Shown here: positions 45,384 through 53,645 of the stretch, in pieces | How the letters are laid out: the number at the start of each line of letters is the position of its first letter | Numbering within the stretch: position 1 is the first letter of the stretch | NCBI RefSeq assembly: GCF_001469165.1 | Contig: NZ_JABX01000021.1 | Location: forward strand, 1 to 64,000 | Length of the DNA: 64,000 nucleotides | Source: Thiohalocapsa sp. ML1 | Lineage (GTDB): Bacteria > Pseudomonadota > Gammaproteobacteria > Chromatiales > Chromatiaceae | Reading direction: 5' to 3' | Position numbers and translations under genes: made by a program | The notes under the pieces: model-generated | Seen by the model: only the letters and a program-made list of their open reading frames with translations | What the model was told of the DNA's origin: nothing | The model's database searches: none

Positions 45384-46244
45384 TCATCTTGCCGCCGGCA
45401 GCTTAAGCTCCCGCCACAGCGCGAGCGTCGCGTCGGCCTGGTTCATGGTGTAGAAGTGCAGGCCGGGCGCGCCGCCGTCCAACAGCCGCCGGCACAGGTC
45501 CAGCACCACCTCGTGGCCGAAGGCGCGGATGGCGCTCTTGTCGTCGCCGTAGGCCTCCAGGCGCTTGCGGATATAGCGCGGGATCTCCGCGCCGCAGGCG
45601 TCCGAGAAGCGCGCGAGCTGGGTGTAGTTGGTGATGGGCATGATGCCCGGCACGATCGGTAGCGTGATGCCCTGCTCGTCGCACAGCTCGACAAACTCGA
45701 AGTAGGCGTCGGGGTTGAAGAAGTACTGCGTAATGGCCGCATTCGCGCCGGCCTCGACCTTGCGCTTGAAGTTGGCAAGGTCCGCATCGGCGTTCGGCGC
45801 CTGGGGATGGAACTCGGGGTAGGCGGCGACCTCGATGTGGAAGCGCTCGCCGTAGTCCCGCCGCAGGAAGGCGACCAGCTCGTTGGCGTAGCGAAAGCTG
45901 CCCAAGCCGCTGCTGCCCATGCCGGAGGGCATGTCGCCGCGCAGCGCCACGATGCGGTGGATGCCCTGGCCGATGTAGTGCTCGACGATGCCGCGGATCT
46001 CGGCCTCATCGGAGCCGATGCAGGCCAGGTGCGGGGCGGTCTCGATGCCCTGGGCGCAGAGCCAATCCACGGTCTCGAAGGTGCGCTCGCGGGTGGAGCC
46101 GCCGGCGCCGTAGGTGCAGGAGAAGTACTTCGGGCCGACGGCGTTGAGCTCGGCCACGGTGCCTTTCAGCTTCTCCATGCCCTCGGCGGTCTTGGGCGGA
46201 AACAGCTCGAAACTGAAGGTGCGGTTGTCATCGCGGGTGTTCAT
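45384..46244 (-). CDS. metF: 5,10-methylenetetrahydrofolate reductase
   Basis: This FAD-dependent TIM-barrel enzyme makes 5-methyl-THF for methionine synthesis. FSFELFPPKTAEGMEKL, SCTYGAGGSTRERT, PHLACIGSDEAEIRGIVEHY, IVALRGDMPSG and AGANAAITQYFFNPDAYFEF are the family motifs. Length 286 from the ATG at 46244; ATGs at 46259 and 46286 are also in frame and none has a strong ribosome binding site. It lies 3' of ahcY on the same strand, so both may be expressed from the SAH-controlled promoter. It closes the methyl cycle needed for betaine synthesis. Confidence 0.93.
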   Translation of the reverse strand: MNTRDDNRTFSFELFPPKTAEGMEKLKGTVAELNAVGPKYFSCTYGAGGSTRERTFETVDWLCAQGIETAPHLACIGSDEAEIRGIVEHYIGQGIHRIVALRGDMPSGMGSSGLGSFRYANELVAFLRRDYGERFHIEVAAYPEFHPQAPNADADLANFKRKVEAGANAAITQYFFNPDAYFEFVELCDEQGITLPIVPGIMPITNYTQLARFSDACGAEIPRYIRKRLEAYGDDKSAIRAFGHEVVLDLCRRLLDGGAPGLHFYTMNQADATLALWRELKLPAAR

Positions 46245-46290
46245 GATCGGTACCGGCATGCTTGATGATTGACGAGGTTTCCACATAGCC

Positions 46291-46330
46291 GAAGGCCGGC
46301 AGTCGGATGCTGGACCCGATGCCGGCCTTC
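46291..46330 (-). terminator. Hairpin between ahcY and metF
   Basis: GAAGGCCGGCA (46291-46301) pairs with TGCCGGCCTTC (46320-46330), an 11-bp perfect stem with an 18-base loop. It lies 43 bases after the ahcY stop. No T-run follows on either strand, so it may attenuate or stabilise the message rather than stop it. Confidence 0.5.
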
Positions 46331-46373
46331 GTCTGGCGCGCCTAGAACCTAGCTCCTAGGCCCCAGCACCTCA

Positions 46374-47780
46374 TCAATACCGATAATGGTCCGTCTTGAA
46401 CGGCCCCTCGACCGTAACGCCGATGTACTCGGCCTGGTCCGGTCGTAGTTGGGTGAGCTTCACGCCGATCTTGTCCAGATGCAGCCGCGCGACCTCCTCG
46501 TCCAGGTGCTTCGGCAGCACGTAGACGCCGATGGGATACTCCTCGGGCTTGGTGAACAGCTCGATCTGCGCGAGCACCTGATTGGTGAAGGAGTTGGACA
46601 TGACGAAGCTCGGATGCCCCGTCGCGCAGCCGAGGTTCACCAGCCGGCCCTTGGCCAGCAGCGTGATGCGATGACCGTCCGGGAAGACGATCTGGTCCAC
46701 CTGCGGCTTGATCTCGATCCACTCGTACTTGGCGAGCTTGTCTACCTGGATCTCGTTGTCGAAGTGGCCGATGTTGCAGACGATGGCCTGATCTTTCATC
46801 TTGAGCATGTGGTCTTCCGTGATGATGTCCTTGTTCCCGGTGGCGGTGACGAAGATGTCCGCCTGATCGCAGACCTCATCGAGACGCACGACGCGGTAGC
46901 CCTCCATCGCGGCCTGCAGCGCGCAGATCGGGTCGATCTCGGTCACCCAGACATTGGCGCCCAGGCCCCGCAGCGAGGCCGCGGACCCCTTGCCCACGTC
47001 GCCGTAGCCGCAGACCACGGCGACCTTGCCCGCGATCATCACGTCGGTGGCGCGCTTGATGGCGTCCACCAGCGACTCGCGGCAGCCGTAGAGGTTGTCG
47101 AACTTGGACTTGGTGACCGAGTCGTTGACGTTCATGGCCGGGAACAGGAGTTTGCCCGCCTTGAACATCTCGTAGAGCCGGTGAACGCCCGTGGTGGTCT
47201 CCTCGGTGACCCCCTTGATGCCCTCGGCGGTGCGGTGCCAGTGGCGGTCGTCGCGCGCGAAGGTGCGGCTCAGCAGACCGAGGATGGCGGTCCACTCCTC
47301 GTTGTCATCCGCGGTGGCCTCGGGCACGGCACCGGCCTGCTCGTACTCCACGCCCTTGTGCACCAGGAGCGTCGCGTCGCCGCCGTCGTCCAGGATCATG
47401 TTCGGGCCGCCGCCGTCCGGCCAGTTCAGCACCTGCTCGGTGCACCACCAGTACTCCTCCAGCGTCTCGCCCTTCCAGGCGTAGACCGGGATGCCGCGCG
47501 CGGCAATGGCCGCGGCGGCATGGTCCTGCGTGCTGAAGATGTTGCAGGAGGCCCAGCGCACCTCGGCGCCGAGCTCCACCAGCGTCTCGATCAGCACCGC
47601 GGTCTGGATGGTCATATGCAGGCTGCCGGTGATGCGTGCGCCGGCCAGCGGCTTCTCGGCGCCGTACTTGGCGCGCAGGGCCATCAGGCCGGGCATCTCG
47701 GTCTCGGCGATGTCCATCTCCTTGCGGCCGAAGTCGGCCAGGGCGATGTCGGCAACCTTGTAGTCGGAAAACTCACTCAT
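46374..47780 (-). CDS. ahcY: Adenosylhomocysteinase (SAH hydrolase)
   Basis: The 468-residue NAD-dependent enzyme splits S-adenosylhomocysteine to homocysteine and adenosine. [40 protein letters not shown], and [20 protein letters not shown] (NAD binding) are diagnostic; the C-terminus ends KTDHYRY as in the family. The ATG at 47778-47780 ([12 protein letters not shown]) matches the usual beginning. An SAH riboswitch lies directly upstream. Its job is particularly important here because betaine synthesis yields three SAH per molecule. Confidence 0.96.
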   Translation of the reverse strand: MSEFSDYKVADIALADFGRKEMDIAETEMPGLMALRAKYGAEKPLAGARITGSLHMTIQTAVLIETLVELGAEVRWASCNIFSTQDHAAAAIAARGIPVYAWKGETLEEYWWCTEQVLNWPDGGGPNMILDDGGDATLLVHKGVEYEQAGAVPEATADDNEEWTAILGLLSRTFARDDRHWHRTAEGIKGVTEETTTGVHRLYEMFKAGKLLFPAMNVNDSVTKSKFDNLYGCRESLVDAIKRATDVMIAGKVAVVCGYGDVGKGSAASLRGLGANVWVTEIDPICALQAAMEGYRVVRLDEVCDQADIFVTATGNKDIITEDHMLKMKDQAIVCNIGHFDNEIQVDKLAKYEWIEIKPQVDQIVFPDGHRITLLAKGRLVNLGCATGHPSFVMSNSFTNQVLAQIELFTKPEEYPIGVYVLPKHLDEEVARLHLDKIGVKLTQLRPDQAEYIGVTVEGPFKTDHYRY

Positions 47781-47799
47781 GGGTTTCAGCACCTCAAGT

Positions 47800-47877
47800 C
47801 TGAGTGAGCGCCGTTGGAACAAGGATCACCCCGTCCGAGCCTGGCAGGGCCGTGCCCTGTTGCAACGCTCCTCGGAT
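47800..47877 (-). ncRNA. SAH riboswitch upstream of ahcY
   Basis: Read on the minus strand, the leader has CCGAGGAGCGTTGCAAC, then TGCCAGGCTCGG, and finally AACGGCGCTCAC. CCGAG pairs with CTCGG (P1) and GAGCG with CGCTC (the distal pseudoknot stem), with GCAAC/UGCCAGG in the conserved core. This is the SAH riboswitch consensus. It ends about 20 bases before the ahcY start and should raise ahcY expression when SAH accumulates. Confidence 0.93.
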
Positions 47878-48128
47878 CGGGGGCGGAAATCGGGTCCGCT
47901 TGGTGGCGGGGTCCTGCATGCCGCATGGGGCAGCGAGGGCAGGGGACTCGCACGGATGCTCGGCCGCTGGTGTGTGAGGACTGGTCTCTCGGCGGCTGCA
48001 AGATGGCAGGATGGTGGCTCGTCATCGAGGCATCAACCGACGCCCCGCGGCAGCGGTCGAGCATTCTAAACCGCCGGCTCGGGGGCTGGCCAGCCGCGGG
48101 GGCGCCGGTTCGCGGAGTTTCCTGCTGA

Positions 48129-50348
48129 TCAAGGACGCTGCGTAGGAGACTCCGAGCGTCGCGGGGCATCGAGCCAGTCGTAGATGCGCCGGGCGGCGGT
48201 GCGGACCTCGGGGTTCACGTCGGCGAGCCGCGCCTCGCCGTGCAGGTAGGCATCGTACGCGGCCACCAGCGGCCAATGGGTGTCGGCGATGCCGCGCTCG
48301 GTCAACGCGGCCAGCAGGGCGTCGCCGTGACCGCGGCGGGCGGCCTCGCGCAGGAAGAGCAGCACGAAGCCCTGGTAGAGCGTCAGCACGTCGCCGTCCG
48401 GCAGCGACAGCACCGCGGCGAAGGCGTCGATGGCCATCGGCAGGTCGCCGCGCACCAGCGCCCGCAGCGCGCGCAGCAGACCGGCGCCGCTGTCGGGGTG
48501 GCGGCCGACGATGGCGTCGAAGGCGGCGTCGTCCGCCGGCTCGATGTCGTCGCGCAGCAGGGCGATGGCGAGGAGGTTGCTGGCGGCTACGAGGTCTTCC
48601 GGGTCGATCTCTCGGCGCTTCGCATAGGCGGCTTTCGCCTCCTCGACTTGGCCGCGGAAATAGAGCAGCAGATAGCCTAGAGCGCAAAGCGCGGATGCTG
48701 ACGAATCGTTCGGCATCGCTGTCCGCAACAGGCTTTCGGCCTCATCAAGCCGTCCTGAATTCATCAGCAGGAGCGCCAGTCTGCGACGCGGTACGTTTGC
48801 GGCTGCATCCAACGCCACGGCACGGCGGAATGCTGCCTCGGATTCTCCCCAACGGCTTGGGTCAGCGAGCAGGAGATGCGCCAAGTCCGTCCATGCGTCG
48901 GCGTCGTCAGGGTTTTCGGCGATCGCCCGACGATACAGCGCCTCTGTTTCCGCCAGCCTGTCGGTTCGCAGCAGCAGACGCGCGAGATCGATCCAAGCCC
49001 ATCGCGCCAAACCGAATTTGATTGCCGATACGTACGCGGATTCGGCTTCGTCGAATCGCTCCTGGTCGCGCAGCAGATCACCCAAATGCTTCCAGGGCCA
49101 CCCTGCCTTCGGATCAAGCTCAAGCGCGGTGCGATATGCCGCCTCGGCCTCCTCGATCCGCCCCAGTTGCCGATGCAGCAAGAGCCCATGCAGATCCCAA
49201 TCCTCGGCCGTCTCCGGCCGCGGGAGGTCGCTGAGGTCGCCGATGTCCTCGACACGCTTGCCGCTGCGCGCCAGATACGCGAAGACGCGCTCGGCCTCCA
49301 GCGCCAGTGCCCGGCGCCAAGCGGGCTCGTCCACGGCATCGCTCAAGGCCAGCAGGTATTGGCCGCGCGACAGCCCGCCGGCGTCGTCGCTGTTGAAGAG
49401 CCCAAGCGCCCGATCGCGCAATTGCGCCGGCGTGTAGAAGCCGCGCAGAAAGGCGCTCAGCCAGCGCAGCCGGGCGCGCTGGCGGCGGGGGCCGTGGCGC
49501 ATCAGGTACCAGATGTTGAAGAAGCGCTCGGCGAGCTGGTAGGCGTCGCGGTTGCTGCGCGACACGCTGACCTTCTGCAGGATGCCGTCGCGCTCCAGCC
49601 TTGTGAGCTGCGCCGAGACGACGCCGGTGGCGAGCCCGGAGGCGGCGGCGACCTCGGCGGCAATGACCGGGTTCCAGGCCAGCGCGACGGCATCGAGCAC
49701 GACCCGCGACTGCGGTGCCAGATCCTCGACGCGGGCCTTGTACAGCACGCTCACCTGATCAAGCAGCCGCTCCAGATCGCTCAGCACGTCGCCGCCGGTG
49801 TCGGTCTCCAGCAGCAGGTACAAGAGCGTTAGCGTGCGCGGGTTGCCGCCGGTGAGGTCATGCAGCGCCCGAATCCGACCCGGGTCCGTCGCGAGCAGGG
49901 CCTGCACCGCGCGGCCAGGCTCGCCGCGCAAGGCCGCGAGCCGGCCCAGGCAGCGGATCAGCTCGCCGGCGGCGAGGGGCTCCAGCACCGTGACCTGGAA
50001 GAAGTCGTAGAAGGCGGCGTTCTTCTCCTCGGTGGCCTCCAGCCAGCCGGCGGAGGCGCCGACGACGACGATGCCGCCCGGGCGCTGCAGCTCGCGGCGC
50101 AGGCTCCATTGCTGTTTGGCAAGGCCATTGAGAATGATGTCCAAGTTGTCGAGCAAGAGCAGCGGCCGGCGGCCGAGTTGGCGCATCCAGCGCTGGAAGG
50201 CCGCAAGCGCCTCGGTGCCTTCCGGATCGGCCGCGGCCGGCCCCTGCCCAAGCCGGGCCACGTCGCGATCGAGCGCGGCGGCCTGTGCGGGCTGCCCGCT
50301 CTGCTCGAACCAGTCGCCGAGGGCGTCCAGGCAGTTGAGCCAGAACAC
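48129..50348 (-). CDS. AAA/P-loop ATPase with C-terminal TPRs, N-terminus (Walker A) missing
   Basis: The 739 residues begin inside an ATPase domain: FWLNCLDALGDWFEQSGQPA, then PLLLLDNLDIILNGL (Walker B-like) and GGIVVVGASAGWL (sensor 1). A winged-helix segment follows at about 230-300 (AEVAAASGLATGVVSAQLTR). TPR units occupy about 390-650 (EEAEAAYRTALELDPKAGWP and others). Related proteins have 200 or more residues before this with GxxGxGKT. No such motif is found in the 360 bases upstream, so the gene seems 5'-truncated. The related-family role is unclear; ATPase-TPR proteins of this kind are often signal-transducing. Confidence 0.65.
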   Translation of the reverse strand: MFWLNCLDALGDWFEQSGQPAQAAALDRDVARLGQGPAAADPEGTEALAAFQRWMRQLGRRPLLLLDNLDIILNGLAKQQWSLRRELQRPGGIVVVGASAGWLEATEEKNAAFYDFFQVTVLEPLAAGELIRCLGRLAALRGEPGRAVQALLATDPGRIRALHDLTGGNPRTLTLLYLLLETDTGGDVLSDLERLLDQVSVLYKARVEDLAPQSRVVLDAVALAWNPVIAAEVAAASGLATGVVSAQLTRLERDGILQKVSVSRSNRDAYQLAERFFNIWYLMRHGPRRQRARLRWLSAFLRGFYTPAQLRDRALGLFNSDDAGGLSRGQYLLALSDAVDEPAWRRALALEAERVFAYLARSGKRVEDIGDLSDLPRPETAEDWDLHGLLLHRQLGRIEEAEAAYRTALELDPKAGWPWKHLGDLLRDQERFDEAESAYVSAIKFGLARWAWIDLARLLLRTDRLAETEALYRRAIAENPDDADAWTDLAHLLLADPSRWGESEAAFRRAVALDAAANVPRRRLALLLMNSGRLDEAESLLRTAMPNDSSASALCALGYLLLYFRGQVEEAKAAYAKRREIDPEDLVAASNLLAIALLRDDIEPADDAAFDAIVGRHPDSGAGLLRALRALVRGDLPMAIDAFAAVLSLPDGDVLTLYQGFVLLFLREAARRGHGDALLAALTERGIADTHWPLVAAYDAYLHGEARLADVNPEVRTAARRIYDWLDAPRRSESPTQRP

Positions 50349-50711
50349 ATGCAGGTTGTGCAGTCGTGCGCGGCGAGCTGTTCGACGCTGCGACTGCTGC
50401 GCCAGCCCCGGGTTACTTCGCGACCACGCGCCGGAGGGATGTCAGGGCGCTCGCGGGATGATCGCCGCGGCCTCCTGCTTCGCCATGTCGGTCGACTGCT
50501 TCGCGATCGGCGACTGACGTGGGCTACCGAAACAGGACACAAAGATACAGGACGAGATCGAGCGACTGGCCTGCCTTTCGTCTGTTCTCGCATGTCTTGC
50601 CGCTGCGAGGTTCGCAGGACGGCATGCCAGGGTCGTTAAGCGTTGAAGGTGTCACCCGTGTTCGCAAGTCAAGCGCAGCAGCCGGCGGCGGCTCGGGTTA
50701 TTCGACTCGAA
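50349..50711. other. Remnant upstream of the truncated ATPase
   Basis: The minus strand continues in frame above 50348 for about a dozen plausible residues (ending LHNLHV) and then degenerates. In another frame a short end reads STDMAKQEAAAIIPRAP before a stop. There is no complete gene between the ATPase and coaE. Confidence 0.4.
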
Positions 50712-51350
50712 TCAGCGGTGGGCGCCGGCGAGATCGAGATAGCGGGCGTGCAGCGCGGCGACCTGCGGGCGCAGGGCAGCGCGGTCGCCGGCGTTGTCGA
50801 TCACGTCGTCGGCGGCGGCGAGGCGCTCGGCGCGGGTCGCTTGGCTCGCGATGATGCGCCGCACCGCCGCCGGTGCGAGGCCGCTGCGGCGGCCGACGCG
50901 CGCGATGCGCAGCGCCTCGGGGGCGTCCACGACCAGCACCCGGTCGGCGAGGCCGGTCTGGCCGGTTTCCACCAGCAGCGGGATGGCGAGCAGCGCGTAG
51001 GGGCCTTGGTCCGCGGCCAGGGCCGCCTGCATGCGCTCGCGGATCATCGGGTGCAGGATGGCCTCTAGCCGGCGCCGTGCGGCCGGGTCCGCGAACACGC
51101 GCTCGCGCAGCAGCGGCCGGTTGAGCCCCGTGTTGGCGCACAGCACCTCGGCGCCGAAGGCGGCGTTGATGGGGGCGAGGGCCGCGCCGCCGGGGGCGGT
51201 GAGCGCATGCGAGATGGCGTCGGCATCGATGACGGTGACGCCGAGCTCAGCGAACAGGTCCGCAACGGCGCTCTTGCCGCTGCCGATGCCGCCGGTGAGC
51301 GCGACGGCGTAGGGGCGCGGTGGTGGCGCTTGGGTCGGCAACTCAGCCAA
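50712..51350 (-). CDS. coaE: Dephospho-CoA kinase
   Basis: The 212-residue enzyme phosphorylates dephospho-CoA in the last step of CoA synthesis. VALTGGIGSGKSAVADLFAE is the P-loop, VIDADAISHALT the acceptor-side motif and LLVETGQTGLADRVLVVDAP the family signature. It overlaps the 3' end of pilD by eight bases; pilB-pilC-pilD-coaE is the usual gammaproteobacterial order. Confidence 0.95.
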   Translation of the reverse strand: MAELPTQAPPPRPYAVALTGGIGSGKSAVADLFAELGVTVIDADAISHALTAPGGAALAPINAAFGAEVLCANTGLNRPLLRERVFADPAARRRLEAILHPMIRERMQAALAADQGPYALLAIPLLVETGQTGLADRVLVVDAPEALRIARVGRRSGLAPAAVRRIIASQATRAERLAAADDVIDNAGDRAALRPQVAALHARYLDLAGAHR

Positions 51351-52251
51351 GGCCGCTGACGCGCAGATAGGCGTCTGCGATGTCCGTACCCCAGAGCAGG
51401 TTCACCCAGCCGGAGATGGCGAGGAAGGGGCCGAAGGGGATCGGCGTCTCGCGGCCGGTGCGCCCGGTGGCGATGAGCGCGATGCCGAACAGCGCGCCGG
51501 GCAGCGCCGACAGGAGCACGATCTGCGGCAGCGTCTGCCAGCCCATCCAGGCGCCGAACAGCGCGAGCAGCTTGAAGTCGCCGCGGCCGAGCCCTTCCTT
51601 GCCGGTCAGCAGCCGAAAGGCGTGGAAGATGGCCCACAGCGCGAGATAGCCGGCAACGGCGCCGAGGATGGCGGTCTCGCTGTCCACGAACACCGGCACC
51701 AGGCTCAGCACCAGCCCGAGCCACAACAGCGGCAGCGTGATGTCGTCCGGCAGCAGTTGTGTGTCGGCGTCGATGAAGGCGAGGGCGACGAGCCCCCAGG
51801 TGAAGACCAGCGCCGCCGCCGCCGCGGGCGTCGGGCCGAAGTGCCAGACGACGATGATCGAGAGCAGCGCCGTCAACGCCTCCACCAGCGGATAGCGCAG
51901 GGAGATGGCGCCGCTGCAGGCGCTGCAGCGCCCGCGTAGGAACAGCCAGCTCAGCACCGGGATGTTCTCCCAGGGCCGGATGCGATGGCCGCAGTGCGGG
52001 CAGTGTGAGGCCGGGCGGGACAGGCTGAGCGGGGGCGTCGCGTCCGCCGCGCGGGCTGGGCTCGGCGCGTCGGTGCCGGCCGCGGCCAGCTCGGCGCATT
52101 CGCTCTGCCACTGTGCCTCCATGATGCGCGGCAGGCGGGCGATGACGACGTTGAGGAAGCTGCCCATGATCAGCCCCAGCAGAACCACTCCCGCGTACAG
52201 CAGCGGTGGGGCCTCGGCCAATTCGGTCAGGGCGGCGAGAAAGAAATCCAT
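51343..52251 (-). CDS. pilD: Type IV prepilin peptidase/methyltransferase
   Basis: The 302-residue inner-membrane aspartic protease cleaves and methylates prepilins. The N-terminal domain has GSFLNVVIARLP and two cysteine pairs, CPHCGHRIRPWENIPVLSW and CSACSG. The catalytic aspartates are in FIDADTQLLPDDITLPL and GRGDFKLLA. About eight helices are seen. Residues 55-75 form an Ala/Pro/Ser insert slightly longer than usual. It lies 152 bases after pilC, separated by hexanucleotide repeats. Confidence 0.95.
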   Translation of the reverse strand: MDFFLAALTELAEAPPLLYAGVVLLGLIMGSFLNVVIARLPRIMEAQWQSECAELAAAGTDAPSPARAADATPPLSLSRPASHCPHCGHRIRPWENIPVLSWLFLRGRCSACSGAISLRYPLVEALTALLSIIVVWHFGPTPAAAAALVFTWGLVALAFIDADTQLLPDDITLPLLWLGLVLSLVPVFVDSETAILGAVAGYLALWAIFHAFRLLTGKEGLGRGDFKLLALFGAWMGWQTLPQIVLLSALPGALFGIALIATGRTGRETPIPFGPFLAISGWVNLLWGTDIADAYLRVSGLG

Positions 52252-52283
52252 GGGGGGCTCCGGAGTGCTCCTGGAGAGGCGAT

Positions 52284-52402
52284 GGGATCGCTATCGGGAT
52301 CGCTATCGGGATCGCTTTCGCTTTCGCTTTCGCTATCGGGATCGCCATCGCTGCGTAATCATCGATTGGAATCCCGATCCCGATCCCGATCCCGATCCCG
52401 AC
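52284..52402. repeat. Hexanucleotide repeat pair between pilC and pilD
   Basis: Bases 52284-52351 are made of GGGATCGCTATC and CTTTCG units. Bases 52370-52402 are five CGATCC units. The two tracts are largely complementary (GGGATCG against CGATCCC) and could fold into one long imperfect stem in the pilC-pilD message. Confidence 0.85.
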
Positions 52403-52403
52403 C

Positions 52404-53642
52404 TCACACCACCGCCGCGAGCTTGAAGATGGGAAGATACATCGCCACCACCAAGCCGCCGACGAGGCCGCCGATGACGACCATGATCAACGGCTCCAGC
52501 AGGCTGCTCAGGGCATCCACGGCGTTGTCGACTTCTTCTTCATAGAAGTCGGCCACCTTGGCGAGCATCTCGTCGAGCGCGCCGGATTCCTCGCCGATGG
52601 CGGTCATCTGGATAACCATGTGCGGGAACAGGTTGCGCTGGCGCATCGAGAGCTGCAGGCTCTGGCCGGTGGCGACCTCCTCGCGCATCTTCATCACGGC
52701 ATTGCTGTAGACGATGTTGCCGGTGGCGCCGGCCACCGAGTCCAGCGCCTCCACCAGCGGCACACCGGCCGCGAACATGGTCGAGAGCGTGCGCGCATAG
52801 CGGGCCACGGCCGACTTGTTCAGGATGCTGCCGATGACGGGGATCTTGAGCGACAGCCGGTCGATGAGCTCACGGAACTTGCGCGAGCGCTGGAACAGCT
52901 TGCCGATGCCCCAAACCGTGCCGCCAATGGTCAGCGCCGCGGCCCACCAGTAGTCGCGCAGCAGGTCCGACAGGGTGATGACCAGCAGCGTGAAGGCCGG
53001 CAGGTCTGCGCCGAAGGACGAGAACATCGCCTTGAACTGCGGTATCACGAACAGCAGGATGACGACGGTGACGCCGATGGCGACCAGGATGACCGCCGCT
53101 GGGTAGAACAACGCCTTTTTGACCTTGCCTTTGATGGACTCGGTCTTTTCCTTGTACGTGGCGATCTTGTCCAACAGCACGTCGAGTACACCGGCCTGTT
53201 CGCCGGCGGCGACCAGGTTGCAGACCAGGTCGTCGAAGTAGATCGGGTACTTGCGCAGCGCATCGGCCATGGCCGTGCCGCTCTCGATGTCCTGTTTGAT
53301 GGCGAGCAGCAGATCCTGCATGCTCGGGTTGTCGTGGCCGCGCCCAACGATGTCGAACGCTTGCACCAGCGGGACGCCGGCCGACATCATGGTGGCGAGC
53401 TGGCGGCTGAAGACCGTGAGGTCCTGGCTCGTGATCTTGCGCTTGCCGCCGCCTAAGAGCGGCTGCGCCTTCTTGCGGACCTTGGTGGGGTTCACCCCCT
53501 GGCGCCGCAGGTCCGCGCGCACGATCGCGACGCTTGCGGCGCGAAGGTCCCCCTTGACGCGGTTGCCGCGCCGGTCCACGCCCTCCCAGGCGAATACGCG
53601 GGCCTTTTCGGCCTTGGGTTTCTGGAGTGCGGTGACCGCCAT
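52404..53642 (-). CDS. pilC: Type IV pilus inner-membrane platform protein
   Basis: The 412-residue protein anchors the pilus assembly ATPases. It has two T2SSF domains: one with LTVFSRQLATMMSAGVPLVQ and a second with ARYARTLSTMFAAGVPLVEA. Membrane helices are in AVILVAIGVTVVILLFVIPQ, YWWAAALTIGGTVWGIG, and the C-terminal VVIGGLVGGLVVAMYLPIF. Length and organisation are normal. It starts three bases after pilB ends. Confidence 0.95.
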   Translation of the reverse strand: MAVTALQKPKAEKARVFAWEGVDRRGNRVKGDLRAASVAIVRADLRRQGVNPTKVRKKAQPLLGGGKRKITSQDLTVFSRQLATMMSAGVPLVQAFDIVGRGHDNPSMQDLLLAIKQDIESGTAMADALRKYPIYFDDLVCNLVAAGEQAGVLDVLLDKIATYKEKTESIKGKVKKALFYPAAVILVAIGVTVVILLFVIPQFKAMFSSFGADLPAFTLLVITLSDLLRDYWWAAALTIGGTVWGIGKLFQRSRKFRELIDRLSLKIPVIGSILNKSAVARYARTLSTMFAAGVPLVEALDSVAGATGNIVYSNAVMKMREEVATGQSLQLSMRQRNLFPHMVIQMTAIGEESGALDEMLAKVADFYEEEVDNAVDALSSLLEPLIMVVIGGLVGGLVVAMYLPIFKLAAVV

Positions 53643-53645
53643 GGC

